Positions 1 to 9,546 of a DNA stretch of 53,505 bases are shown in pieces. The stretch is taken from NCBI GenBank assembly GCA_003221635.1, contig QHSR01000245.1, positions 28,814 through 82,318 of the forward strand. Reading direction: 5' to 3'. This DNA is from Candidatus Rokuibacteriota bacterium. Its GTDB lineage: Bacteria > Methylomirabilota > Methylomirabilia > Rokubacteriales > CSP1-6. Below the pieces are notes generated by a model. It saw only the letters and a program-made list of their open reading frames with translations, did no database searches and was not told where the DNA came from. The first letter of the stretch is position 1; every line of letters begins with the position of its first letter. A program made the translations under genes and the position numbers.

Positions 1-574
1 CGGCAATGACGAACAGATACACGACGTTGTAGTAGAGGCAATGGACTGCCAGCATCGTCGCCGCCGAGGCCAGGCAGATCCGCGCGGCGCTCGGCTTCTC
101 CGCCACCCGCCACAATGAGCCCGTCACCCACAAGATCAGCAACATGCCCAATCCGTACGCCCGGATCGTGTCCCCGTACCAGACGAGCGACGGGGCCAGC
201 GCTGCCAGCGCCACACTCAACAGGGGCAAGCCCGAGCGGAACACGCGCGCGTTCCACCAGAACATCGCCAGCGTCCCAAGCCCGACGATCATTCCCAGCG
301 CACGCAGCGCCGTGTCGGAATCCAACCCCGCTCCAAGCCACCCTCGCAGCACCAGGCACCAGAGAATCGGAAAGGAATCGAACTCCATCCGGCCCCATGC
401 GTCGGCGAGAGTGCCGATCGCCGCCAGGTTGTAGCTGTTGACCTCGTCGCGCCAGAGCGGCCCCGCGTTCAGGAACACAACGACATGCACGACCACAGCC
501 CACAGGCAGGCTGAGACGGCGACCACCCATTCGGCTCTGACCAACCAGCGACTGTGTCGCGTGCGACTATTCAT
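1..574 (-). CDS. GT39-like multi-pass membrane glycosyltransferase, partial (runs off the window edge)
   Basis: Not in the ORF track because it is open at the edge. Hand translation from ATG at 574 gives MNSRTRHSRWLVRAEWVVAVSACLWAVVVHVVVFLNAGPLWRDEVNSYNLAAIGTLADAWGRMEFDSFPIL..., clearly paralogous to 656-2308 (AGxLWRDEVN, EFDSFPILW). Confidence 0.8.
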   Translation of the reverse strand, partial: MNSRTRHSRWLVRAEWVVAVSACLWAVVVHVVVFLNAGPLWRDEVNSYNLAAIGTLADAWGRMEFDSFPILWCLVLRGWLGAGLDSDTALRALGMIVGLGTLAMFWWNARVFRSGLPLLSVALAALAPSLVWYGDTIRAYGLGMLLILWVTGSLWRVAEKPSAARICLASAATMLAVHCLYYNVVYLFVIA

Positions 575-655
575 GGCCGCTCCGGATGGAGGGGACAAGA
601 GATGGGAATTCTAGAAGCGGTCCTCCGGCCGCGAGGAAACGACCCACGTGTTCGT

Positions 656-2308
656 CTAGTTCCCGCGCCATCCCTGGACAACGAGTAGGAGGATGTCCTC
701 GTACCCGTTTGTGCGAGACGCGTCCGAGAATGGGATTGCATCCACACGCGCTGCGTGGGACTGGATGAACCCTGCGACCTGCATCGACCAGGATTTCGAG
801 TAGGGGCCATCGTGCCAACCCCAGCGCCCATTCGGAGCGGGTGGCTGGAGGGACGCCTGCTCATGCGGTTGAAGAAAGTGCAGTCCTCCCACCAGCCATA
901 CGCGTTTCCCGCTGCCGAGGGTCTGTGCGACTTGATCGAGGATGGGCCGCACGGGCTCTCTCTGGTCCGGCGTTGTCATATGGGACAGGAACAGATCGAC
1001 CCGCGCATAGCGGTGATCCTCGACAGGCGGGATCGTCACCCACGCGACGTCGCCATGGTAATAACGGGCGAAGGTAATGCCGTAGTACCAGGGATTGACC
1101 ACGAGGAGATCGCCGGGTTGGGCGTTCTGCTCCAGCCAGGCGGCGACGACGTCGAGGTTGGTCATCCGCGTCCGCACGGCCGACATCGCCGGGAGAAAGG
1201 TCATGGCGACAATTCCACCGGCGACGAGGAGCCGGGCGATTCTCGCGGTCCTGAACCCCGAGAATGCGGAGGAGGCTACGTCGATGGGAAGCGCAACGAA
1301 TGTCAGGAGCGCCACGTAGTACCACGGTTGAGTGGGGTACTGCAGCTTCTTGAGGAAGAGGTAGTAGCCCACGATGGCGACGACCAGAGCGACGGAAGAG
1401 AAAAGGATCAAATCCCGTTGACCGCGGCCGAGGCGGGTTTCCTCGGCGGTCAGCACGCATAGAATTCCGCCCCCGAGCACGACAACGAGGAGACCGACCC
1501 AGACCCAGACGGCAACCGCGCCGGCCGGGTTCAAGGCTTCGCGGAGTTTCGTCCAGAACCAGTCGAGTCGAATCCCTCGCCACAAATCCGGATGTTGGAA
1601 CATTGGCCCCCAACTCTTGGATCTCTCGAATACCGAAAAGTAAGGAACCAGCGAGAGCGCCGAGACTCCGCCAACGGCAAGCACAGCCCCGGTTCCTCGC
1701 CACCTGCGGTTCGACAGGGTGACCGCGCAACCGCCCATGCAGAGAGAGAAGAGAAGAACGGCGTTGTAATACAGGCTCTGCACGGCACCCAAGGCCGCGA
1801 GCATGAACAATCCCACATTCCTCCCCGTGGGCTCCTCGAGCACTCGCCACATCAAGCCGGCAGCCAGCAACATCATGAGCGTGCCGAAGCCATACCCTCG
1901 CATGGAGTCTCCCCATTGGATGATGCTGGGGCTGAATCCGATCAGCGCGACGGAAAGCAAAGGGGCGGAACCCTTGAACGCTCTCGCGTTGAACCACAGG
2001 AGTGCGAGGCAACTCACGCCGATTCCGAAACCCAATAATCGGAACAGGAAGTCGGTGCCACCGAGTACCGACCAGCCTCGGACGATGAGCAGCCAGAGGA
2101 TCGGAAACGAGTCGAACTCGATGTGGCCCCACACGTCCGTGAGGCTGGGCAGATTGCTCACATTGACCGTGTTCACTTCGTCGCGCCACAACCCTCCGGC
2201 GTGGATCGTAAAGAGGACGTGGAGACTCATCGACAACAGCGTCGCGACGAGGGCGACGGCCCACTCCGACTTCCGCGACGCGGATTCGCGCCGAACCGGA
2301 TCCTTCAC
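656..2308 (-). CDS. GT39-like multi-pass membrane glycosyltransferase
   Basis: Long hydrophobic ORF with N-terminal HAGGLWRDEVNT motif. GTG at 2308 overlaps the TGA of the upstream gene (GTGA), so I prefer it to the 2371 start. Confidence 0.8.
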   Translation of the reverse strand: MKDPVRRESASRKSEWAVALVATLLSMSLHVLFTIHAGGLWRDEVNTVNVSNLPSLTDVWGHIEFDSFPILWLLIVRGWSVLGGTDFLFRLLGFGIGVSCLALLWFNARAFKGSAPLLSVALIGFSPSIIQWGDSMRGYGFGTLMMLLAAGLMWRVLEEPTGRNVGLFMLAALGAVQSLYYNAVLLFSLCMGGCAVTLSNRRWRGTGAVLAVGGVSALSLVPYFSVFERSKSWGPMFQHPDLWRGIRLDWFWTKLREALNPAGAVAVWVWVGLLVVVLGGGILCVLTAEETRLGRGQRDLILFSSVALVVAIVGYYLFLKKLQYPTQPWYYVALLTFVALPIDVASSAFSGFRTARIARLLVAGGIVAMTFLPAMSAVRTRMTNLDVVAAWLEQNAQPGDLLVVNPWYYGITFARYYHGDVAWVTIPPVEDHRYARVDLFLSHMTTPDQREPVRPILDQVAQTLGSGKRVWLVGGLHFLQPHEQASLQPPAPNGRWGWHDGPYSKSWSMQVAGFIQSHAARVDAIPFSDASRTNGYEDILLLVVQGWRGN

Positions 2309-2838
2309 TTGCGTTTCAGGGCCAGCGCGACGAAGGGAAGTTTGCGAATGGCGTCCGCGCGGCCTACCCAAAACCCGCCCAGATTGTCCTGGACCTGTGT
2401 TCGGATGATCAACCGGATGAAAAGGTTATAGACGAAGCTCGCGACATAGTGTCCGGTGTCATCCATCACCCCCCCTGGACAGAACCGCGAGCCGCTTACG
2501 AGATCGGCTCCTCGCACCACATGCAACATGAACGGAATCTCGTCGGGGCGATGCGTGAAATCGGTATCCATGACCAGCGGATAGTCTCCCGTCGCCGCCT
2601 CCAGTCCGGCGCGAATGGACTTGGCGAGGCCATGGTCGGACTCGCGCAGTATGGCCTTGAGACTCGTGTCGTCACGCGCGGCGGACTGGACCGCGGCATA
2701 GGTGCCATCCGGGCTGTTGTCGTCCACGGCGAGGATCTCGTATGTCCATGGCGCGATGACGTGTGTCTTGATCTCGGACACGAGCCGCAGGATGTTCTTC
2801 GCTTCGTTGTAGGTCGGCAGAATGACCGAGAGTCTCAT
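2305..2838 (-). CDS. GT2 family glycosyltransferase (dolichol-phosphate mannosyltransferase-like)
   Basis: MRLSVILPTYNEAKNI..., VDDNSPDGT, MDTDFTHRPDEIP motifs. ATG at 2838 overlaps the upstream stop (ATGA). Confidence 0.9.
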   Translation of the reverse strand: MRLSVILPTYNEAKNILRLVSEIKTHVIAPWTYEILAVDDNSPDGTYAAVQSAARDDTSLKAILRESDHGLAKSIRAGLEAATGDYPLVMDTDFTHRPDEIPFMLHVVRGADLVSGSRFCPGGVMDDTGHYVASFVYNLFIRLIIRTQVQDNLGGFWVGRADAIRKLPFVALALKRK

Positions 2839-3656
2839 CAGAGCGAGGCGGCCTGAGATTTCACCGCCTTGATGAAAGCGAGACAACCGTCCGGGTGCCG
2901 CACCGGCGAGAGCCAAGCGGAGAACAGGCCGCGGAAGGGCCTCAGGAGGACCCGGCGCAGGGATGGAGACAATACCCAGCGGCGGGCGAGTCGTTTGAGA
3001 AGCATGGAGGGAAGCGCGAGAGGAGCCAGCGCGTCGTCGACGAGAGCGACGCGCGGAGCCCCATACCGCGCGACCTCGACCACACGGAACCCGGACCCCG
3101 CGGCGAGGGCCCGCCATGTCCCGGCGTCATACGCGTGGTAGTGTCTCCAAAACCGGTTGAAGAAACGACGGTATCGATCGGAGATGCCGCGAAGGCCGGC
3201 TCGGATGAGCAACTGGTTGATCACGGTCCAGGTTTCGAAGTCGTTGGTGGGAACCGTGAAGTAGAAGACCCCACCCGGAGAGAGGATCCGGAAGACCTCG
3301 TTCAGCACAGGGCGCAGATCGGGAATGTGCTCCAGGACACTGTTGGAGAGCACGGTTTGGAACGATCCGTCCGGCTTCGGGATTCGTTCTCCGTAGCAAC
3401 GAATGAGCTCTCGATAGGCGCCCGTCCGGGCAGCCTCACGGAGCTCGTGGGGATCGGGATCGATCCCGGTATCCAGTCGGTCTCCAAACAGGACGCTGGC
3501 GAAGAGTCCGTCGCCACAGCCCAGGTCGAGGACCGGACTCCTGAACTCGTGTTCGGCCAGGATCACGCATTCCAGAGTTCTCTCGATCGCGAGAGCGAGA
3601 GGAGCCCTTGCCGTGTACTCCTCGAGGAACGAGGAGCGAAAGGAGAGCGTGCTCAT
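2838..3656 (-). CDS. class I SAM-dependent methyltransferase
   Basis: VLDLGCGDGLFASVLFG and SNSVLEHIPDLRPVLNEVFRILSPGG motifs. ATG 3656 is ATGA-coupled. Confidence 0.88.
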   Translation of the reverse strand: MSTLSFRSSFLEEYTARAPLALAIERTLECVILAEHEFRSPVLDLGCGDGLFASVLFGDRLDTGIDPDPHELREAARTGAYRELIRCYGERIPKPDGSFQTVLSNSVLEHIPDLRPVLNEVFRILSPGGVFYFTVPTNDFETWTVINQLLIRAGLRGISDRYRRFFNRFWRHYHAYDAGTWRALAAGSGFRVVEVARYGAPRVALVDDALAPLALPSMLLKRLARRWVLSPSLRRVLLRPFRGLFSAWLSPVRHPDGCLAFIKAVKSQAASL

Positions 3657-4744
3657 CGCTTCAGCTTCCGCAAGCCCTGGCAGATCGTGTGGACCAGTTC
3701 CTCCGTCAAATCTGGAAACGTCGGCAGGCTGATGACGTTTCGCGCCAGGTCCTCGCATACCGGGAGCGCGAGTGAATCATAGATCGGCTGCTGGCTGGCC
3801 GCGTAGAAACCGGGCCGGCATTCCACATCCAACTCTCGCATCTGATCGATGACACGGTCCCGGCCCTGTGGAAAAGCGCCGGGGTCGAGTTTCAACGCCA
3901 GGGCCCAGAGCACGGGCATCACTCGGGCGTCGAAGTGTTGGAGCGTCACACCGGACTCGCCATCGAGCTCGCGGCGATACATCGCGTGAACCGCGCGGCG
4001 GCGGGCGACGATCTCCTGGATGCTCTCCAGCTGGGCGCATCCCATCGCGGCCTGCAGATTGGTCAGACGAAAGTTGTGTCCCGGAGCCTCGTGCCAGTAG
4101 TAGCGCCGTTCGCGGAGCATCCCATGACTGCGGAACAGACGCACTCGCTGGTCCAACTCCGGATCGCGCGTCACCACCATGCCGCCTTCGCCTGTCGTGA
4201 TGGTCTTGGTCGCATGGAAGCTGTACGTACCGATCGTACCGATCGTTCCGGCTTGGCGGCCTTCCCACTCGGACATCATCGATTCGGAGACGTCTTCCAC
4301 GACGGGGGTACCCCGCGACCTGGCGACCGAGAGGATCGCGGTCAGATCGCAGACGTTCCCGTACGTGTGGATGGGAACGATCGCTCTCGTGCGCGGGGTG
4401 ATCGCCGATTCGAGAGCACTTGGGTCCAGACACCATGTGGCGGGGTCGACCTCGACGAACACCGGCCGAGCCCCGCACAGGATCGCGATGTTGGCCGCGG
4501 CCTGGTAGGCAAACCCCGGCACGATGACCTCGTCCTGATGTCCGACCCCCAAGGCAAGATAGGCCAGGTGGAGCGCGGCCGTGCCGTTGGAGACCACGGC
4601 CGCGAAGGGAACCTGCAGCGTCTCACAGAAGTCCTTTTCCAGTCGGTCCACGAAGGGACCTCCGGAGATCCAGGTCGAGCGCAGAGCCTCCTGAACATAA
4701 CGCTCTTCCTTCCCGAAGAGCGTCGGCTTGGCCCAAGGAATCAT
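3653..4744 (-). CDS. DegT/DnrJ/EryC1/StrS-family PLP aminotransferase
   Basis: MIPWAKPTLFGKEERYVQEALRSTWISGGPFV..., GTYSFHATKTITTGEGGMVVT (PLP lysine region). Confidence 0.92.
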   Translation of the reverse strand: MIPWAKPTLFGKEERYVQEALRSTWISGGPFVDRLEKDFCETLQVPFAAVVSNGTAALHLAYLALGVGHQDEVIVPGFAYQAAANIAILCGARPVFVEVDPATWCLDPSALESAITPRTRAIVPIHTYGNVCDLTAILSVARSRGTPVVEDVSESMMSEWEGRQAGTIGTIGTYSFHATKTITTGEGGMVVTRDPELDQRVRLFRSHGMLRERRYYWHEAPGHNFRLTNLQAAMGCAQLESIQEIVARRRAVHAMYRRELDGESGVTLQHFDARVMPVLWALALKLDPGAFPQGRDRVIDQMRELDVECRPGFYAASQQPIYDSLALPVCEDLARNVISLPTFPDLTEELVHTICQGLRKLKR

Positions 4745-4950
4745 GCTGAAAGCCTTTCGGGGCTCGCGGTCTGTCCGAGCGCCTTCATGTCGGTGACATC
4801 ATCCGGAGCTTGCTGGAGGGTCGACACCTCGGCCCGCCGCAGCGGGCCCGCGTGGGTGCTGAAGCTTACACCGAGGGCGAGGAGGCGCACAGTGCTCAGC
4901 AGGGCCGCCGCGAGCTCGGCCCACCCGAGCACCGCGAGCGGGCGCCTCAT
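4741..4950 (-). CDS. 69-aa ORF, apparent N-terminal remnant of a GT39-like paralog
   Basis: MRRPLAVLGWAELAAALLSTVRLLALGVSFSTHAGPLRRAEVSTLQQAPDDVTDM... aligns with HAGGLWRDEVN... of 656-2308. ATGA overlaps at both ends (4950/4947 and 4744/4741). Confidence 0.55.
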   Translation of the reverse strand: MRRPLAVLGWAELAAALLSTVRLLALGVSFSTHAGPLRRAEVSTLQQAPDDVTDMKALGQTASPERLSA

Positions 4951-6425
4951 GCGATGGTGGTCTGCGTGGACAGCCGGGGCAGCGACGGAGCCAGCCTTCG
5001 CTCGCGTTTCTCGCCGACGATCACGCACTGCACGAAGAGATCCCTGATGCCGAAGTAGTATTCGCGCAGGACGAAGCCGGCGGCGTCCAAGAACTCGGCG
5101 GCCTCCTCGCGCGAGCCGAGCAGCGACACCTCGTCAGGGTGAAATTTCTGCTCGCGACCAAGCACCCCACGCAGGAGATGTCGGAGCGCGCGCAGGAACA
5201 GCACGCTGGAGCCTCGGCGGTGCGGCCAAAAGACGACGAGCTTGCCGCCTGGCCGCAGGACTCGATGGAGCTCACCCAGGATGTGTCGAATCTCGTCCCG
5301 TCGGAAATGCTCGAGCACCCCGAGGTTGTAGGCGCCGTCGAACGTCGCGGCCTCGAACGGGAGATCGAAGATGCTCGCCTGCTCGATGCGGTTCGCGAGC
5401 CGGTTGTTGCGGGCGTAGAGCGTCAGGGCTCGCTCGGAGATGTCGACGGCGGTGATCCGATAGCGCGCGTGGAGGCCCTGGTCCACCTGACCGCTCCCGC
5501 ATCCCGCGTGGAGAAGACGGGCGCCGGCGGCGAAGGAGCGCCCCGCGTAGCGACGCAGATTGCGCCTGATCACCCGGCGATAGGCTCTCGCCACGAGGTC
5601 GTAGACGGCCCCGAGCGTGGTCCGCTTCTCGCTCCAGTACGCGTCCCAACCCTGCATCTCGCTCAGGGCCGGGCGTAGCGTGTCGACCCGGCGGGCCCGC
5701 ACGAACCGATCGCGGTGTCGGGTGTCGTCGGTGAAGAGCTTCAGCAAGAAACGACCGCTCCGGATCCCCTCCCGGAGGGTCAGCTTGGAGTTCCCGTACA
5801 CCCGCGCCGGCAACACGATCGGAATCTCTCGAATGCAGACGCCGTTACGACACAGGATGAAGAGACTCTCGAAGAAGAACGCGTAGGCGCGCGCCGTGAC
5901 GAGGTCGAACAGCTCTCGAGGGATTCGCCGCAGATCATAGAGGCGGAGCGCCCCGCTCGCGTCGTACGGCATGCGCAGGAAGGTCCTCGTCAGAAAATGC
6001 CCGAACTGCGTCAGGAACAGGCGATGGGGGCTCCAGCCGGGAAGACTGTCCGACTCGAGATAGCGGGAGCCCACGACGACGTCCACGCCCGGAGCGTGCG
6101 CGGCGATGAGCCGGGGGATGTCGGCGGGGCTGTGCGAAAAGTCGGCGTCCATCGTGACGAGCTGGTCGTAGCCCCGATCGTAGGCGTACGCGATGCCTTC
6201 CGAATGCGCGCTGCCGATGCCGAGCTTGCCCTTGCGGTGGATCACCGTGACCCGCGGATGCCGCCGCGCGAGAGCGTCCAGCGTCGCGCCGGTGCCGTCG
6301 GGCGAGCCGTCGTCGACGAACAGGATGTCCGCCGCGAGCGGCAGCGCGACGAGCTCCGCGCACAGCCGCTCGACGTTGCGGTTCTCGTTGTAGGTCGGCG
6401 CGAAGATCAGGCGGCGCGGAGACAT
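4947..6425 (-). CDS. fusion protein: N-terminal GT2 glycosyltransferase plus C-terminal SAM methyltransferase
   Basis: MSPRRLIFAPTYNENRNVERL, VDDGSPDGT, MDADFSHSPADIPRL (GT2), then LLHAGCGSGQVDQGL and GVLEHFRRDEIRHILGELHRVLRPGG (methyltransferase) in one frame. The ORF-track start at 6986 is extended; ATG 6425 is the natural start. Confidence 0.87.
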   Translation of the reverse strand: MSPRRLIFAPTYNENRNVERLCAELVALPLAADILFVDDGSPDGTGATLDALARRHPRVTVIHRKGKLGIGSAHSEGIAYAYDRGYDQLVTMDADFSHSPADIPRLIAAHAPGVDVVVGSRYLESDSLPGWSPHRLFLTQFGHFLTRTFLRMPYDASGALRLYDLRRIPRELFDLVTARAYAFFFESLFILCRNGVCIREIPIVLPARVYGNSKLTLREGIRSGRFLLKLFTDDTRHRDRFVRARRVDTLRPALSEMQGWDAYWSEKRTTLGAVYDLVARAYRRVIRRNLRRYAGRSFAAGARLLHAGCGSGQVDQGLHARYRITAVDISERALTLYARNNRLANRIEQASIFDLPFEAATFDGAYNLGVLEHFRRDEIRHILGELHRVLRPGGKLVVFWPHRRGSSVLFLRALRHLLRGVLGREQKFHPDEVSLLGSREEAAEFLDAAGFVLREYYFGIRDLFVQCVIVGEKRERRLAPSLPRLSTQTTIA

Positions 6426-6433
6426 CGGCGAGT

Positions 6434-7672
6434 CTACGCCGAGACGACGTCGATGGACGGGAGCGGGAACAGGAGCCGTCCACCCGCCGCCAGGTACGCG
6501 GCCTCGCGCTCGACGATGCCGGCGCGGAAGTGCCACGGGAGCACCAGGAAGTAGTCGGGCTTGCGGGCGCGAGCGTCCGCTTCCGAGATGATGGGAATCC
6601 ACGTTCCCGGCGTGACGCAGCCGAACTTGTCTTCGTTGACCTCGGCGATGGCCGGGAGGAGGTCGCGGTCGATGCCGGCGAACTGGAGGATCACGTTGCC
6701 CTTCGTGGAGGCGCCGTAGCCCAGCACGCGGCCTCCGCGCGCCCGGATGCCCTCCAGCCGCGCGCGGAGCTCGCGCTTGTGGGCCAGGACGCGGGCGCGG
6801 AATTCCTCGAAGGGCCGCAACGAGCCGAAGCCCGCGCGCCGCTCCTCGTCCAGGAGCCGCTCGATACGATCCCCCTGTCGGGGCGCGAGACGTCGATTCC
6901 GGCCGAGCGTCACCGCGAAGCTTCCCCCGTTGACGTCGTTGCACTCGACGTCCAGGATCGCGAGGCCGACCTTGTCGGCCAGCCATTTGATCTGGGCCAA
7001 GGCGTAGTACTCGACGTGTTCGTGGCAGATCGTGTCGTAGGCGTTGACCCGCAGCATCGCCGGCAGGTAGCTCTGCTCCAGGTGCCAGACGCCGTCGTCG
7101 GCCAGCACATCGGCGACCTGGTGAGCGAAATCCAGCGGCCGTTCCAGGTCGTAGAACATCGCGATCGACGTGACGAGCCGCGCCTTCCGGCGGCCGAGCG
7201 CGCCCCGGTAGAGGTCCGCGGTGAAGAAATCGGCGATCAGGCGGCTGTCGGCTGGATAGCCGCTCTGCCAGCGTGCGGCCGATGGATCGATGCCGAGGAG
7301 CGTGAGCTTTCGGCCCGAGAAGAACGAGAGGAGCGTTCCATCGTTGCTCCCGATGTCGACGACCACGTCGTCGGGTCGAAGGTCTACGGCTCGCGTGAGC
7401 GCCTGGGCCTTGTCTTCGAGGTGGTCGACCATCCGCCGGTTCAGCGACGAGCGGTACCCGTACTGCGGTCCGTACAGCTCGGTTTTCTCGTAGGAATGAA
7501 GGAGCTGCACCAGGCCGCAGTTATCGCACCGCACCAGCGTCAGGGGGCCCTTCGTGAGCGGCGCGTCGGAGCTACGCGGGAACACTCCAGTCAGGAACTG
7601 GGTGCCCAGCTCGAGGAGCACGTCGAGCCCCTCACCGCCGCAGATTCGGCATGCCGTCACTTGTCGGTACAT
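6434..7672 (-). CDS. SAM-dependent methyltransferase of the sugar C-methyltransferase type (N-terminal Cys cluster, C-terminal C-methyltransferase-like domain)
   Basis: MYRQVTACRICGGEGLDVLLELGTQ, VRCDNCGLVQL, VVDIGSNDGTLLSFF, RVLGYGASTKGNVILQF. Confidence 0.88.
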   Translation of the reverse strand: MYRQVTACRICGGEGLDVLLELGTQFLTGVFPRSSDAPLTKGPLTLVRCDNCGLVQLLHSYEKTELYGPQYGYRSSLNRRMVDHLEDKAQALTRAVDLRPDDVVVDIGSNDGTLLSFFSGRKLTLLGIDPSAARWQSGYPADSRLIADFFTADLYRGALGRRKARLVTSIAMFYDLERPLDFAHQVADVLADDGVWHLEQSYLPAMLRVNAYDTICHEHVEYYALAQIKWLADKVGLAILDVECNDVNGGSFAVTLGRNRRLAPRQGDRIERLLDEERRAGFGSLRPFEEFRARVLAHKRELRARLEGIRARGGRVLGYGASTKGNVILQFAGIDRDLLPAIAEVNEDKFGCVTPGTWIPIISEADARARKPDYFLVLPWHFRAGIVEREAAYLAAGGRLLFPLPSIDVVSA

Positions 7673-7899
7673 GGCTGATTTCTCGCAGCAAGTGCCGTGC
7701 CACAGATTTCGAATGGTACCGGAAATCGACGCCAGTATACTCGTCTCATCATCGCGATCTGCGAGCCTCGATCACGATCCCGATCAGCGAGTGACGGTCG
7801 CGCCGCCAACCAGCGTCAATTGATGTGGCGAGGACGTGCCCACCTGACACATCGACCGGGCCGCGCACCGTCCGGTGCTCTCACCTGTTTCAGGCCGCT

Positions 7900-9546
7900 A
7901 TGAGCGTGAGAGGCGATACGCTGATTGCGGTGAGCCCGTCTGCCGCGAGGGCGTCGCCACATCCCGCCTGGGTCCTCTTCCTGCTGGCCGCGGTCGTGCT
8001 CGTTACCGCTGCGGTCCGTCTCAGGCTCCTCGAAGTTCCCCTCGACCGCGACGAAGGCGAGTACGCGTACTTTGGGCAGCTCCTGCTCGAGGGGGTCCCG
8101 CCCTATGCCGCCGCCTACAACCTCAAGGCACCCGGAATCTACGGCGTCTATGCTCTGATCCTCGCCGCGTTCGGCCAGACGACCACCGGGATCCGCCTGG
8201 GGCTCATCGTCGTCACCTCGGCCACGACGGTGCTCACGTATCTGTTGGCGAGGCGCCTGGTCGGGTTGGCGGCGGGCCTCGTGGCAGCCGCTGTCTACGC
8301 CGTGCAGGCGTTGAACCCGAAGGTCCTCGGCCTCGCGGCCTACGCCGAGCATTTCGTTCTCCTCTTCGTCGTCGCCGGCGCGCTCGTCCTTCAGACGCAG
8401 GCACGCGATCGTCGGCCTGCGATCGTGCTCGCCGCCGGGCTCCTCTTCGGTGTGGCGTTCCTCATGAAGCAGAGCGCGGCGGCCTTCGTCGTCGGCGGCG
8501 CGCTCACCATGCTCCTGTCGAGCGACCCCGACGGGACGCCCCGCTGGCCGCGCCGTCTTCGCATGACAGCCCTCTTCGTCGCCGGCGCCGTCATCCCGTT
8601 CGCGCTCGCGTGCCTCGCACTGCTGGGGGTGGGTACCCTCGGAACCTTTTGGTTCTGGTCATTCGTGTACGGCTCGACCTATTCGGCCGGGCTCCTCGAG
8701 GGTTGGTCCAACCTCGTCGCCAGGCTCGCGGCCGTCGCACCGTCCGCCTCGGTCACGCTCGCCCTTGGGGCGATCGGCCTCGGCGCCCTCTTTCGGGGCC
8801 GCCTGCGCTCACGGGGAGGCGACGTCCTGCTCCTGGTGGCGGCGTCGTGTCTCGGAACCATGGTGGGCCTTCATTTCAGGCCGCAATACTGCCTCCTGAT
8901 GCTCCCCGCGCTCGCGCTGCTGGCCGCGATCGGCTTAGACGCGCTCGGCCGACTCCTGGCGGGGCCGCGAGCGAGCGTCCTGCAGCGCGCGGTGACGATC
9001 GTCCTGGCGGTCGCTGCTCTCGGGCAGCCGCTCTACGCCTCGCGGGACGTGCTCTTCCAGCTGGGGTCCGTCCAGGTCTCACGGACGATTTACGGGCGCA
9101 ACCCGTTCCCCGAGTCGGTGGAGGTCGCGCGCTACATCCGCGAGCACACCGCGCCGGGCGACCGCGTTGCCGTGCTCGGGTCCGAGCCTCAGATCTACTT
9201 TTACTCGGGCCGGCGCTCGGCGACCGGGTATATCTACACCTACCCGCTCATGGAGCTCCAGCCGTACGCCGCGGCGATGCAGCATCAGATGATCCGAGAG
9301 ATCGAGACCGCCAACCCCCGGTATCTTGTCTTCGTCAAGGCTCCGACGTCATGGCTGGTCAGGCCCGACTCTGACCTGACGATCTTCGGCTGGTTCGCCG
9401 AGTACCAGCGGAGCTTCACGCGAGTCGGGCTCGTGGACATCGTGTCGGAGAAGGAGACGGTGTATCGCTGGGGCGAGGCGATGGTTGGCTACGCGCCGCA
9501 CTCCAACGCGTGGCTGCTGGTCTTCGAGCGGGGGAGGAAGCCATGA
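7900..9546 (+). CDS. GT39 (ArnT/PMT-like) membrane glycosyltransferase
   Basis: Hydrophobic ORF with LEVPLDRDEGEYAYFGQLLLEG. ATG at 7900 (MSVRGDTL). Confidence 0.83.
   Translation: MSVRGDTLIAVSPSAARASPHPAWVLFLLAAVVLVTAAVRLRLLEVPLDRDEGEYAYFGQLLLEGVPPYAAAYNLKAPGIYGVYALILAAFGQTTTGIRLGLIVVTSATTVLTYLLARRLVGLAAGLVAAAVYAVQALNPKVLGLAAYAEHFVLLFVVAGALVLQTQARDRRPAIVLAAGLLFGVAFLMKQSAAAFVVGGALTMLLSSDPDGTPRWPRRLRMTALFVAGAVIPFALACLALLGVGTLGTFWFWSFVYGSTYSAGLLEGWSNLVARLAAVAPSASVTLALGAIGLGALFRGRLRSRGGDVLLLVAASCLGTMVGLHFRPQYCLLMLPALALLAAIGLDALGRLLAGPRASVLQRAVTIVLAVAALGQPLYASRDVLFQLGSVQVSRTIYGRNPFPESVEVARYIREHTAPGDRVAVLGSEPQIYFYSGRRSATGYIYTYPLMELQPYAAAMQHQMIREIETANPRYLVFVKAPTSWLVRPDSDLTIFGWFAEYQRSFTRVGLVDIVSEKETVYRWGEAMVGYAPHSNAWLLVFERGRKP

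Noticed and set aside
4231-4252. Short tandem repeat taccgatcg x2
   Set aside because: Encodes GTIGTIGTYSF in the aminotransferase, a normal motif region for the family.
3935-5047. 370-aa plus-strand ORF
   Set aside because: Antisense to the DegT aminotransferase and neighbours. No domain signatures.
7865-7878. GCACCG-TC-CGGTGC palindrome upstream of the GT39 gene
   Set aside because: Short stem in very GC-rich DNA with a 2-nt loop. Likely chance.
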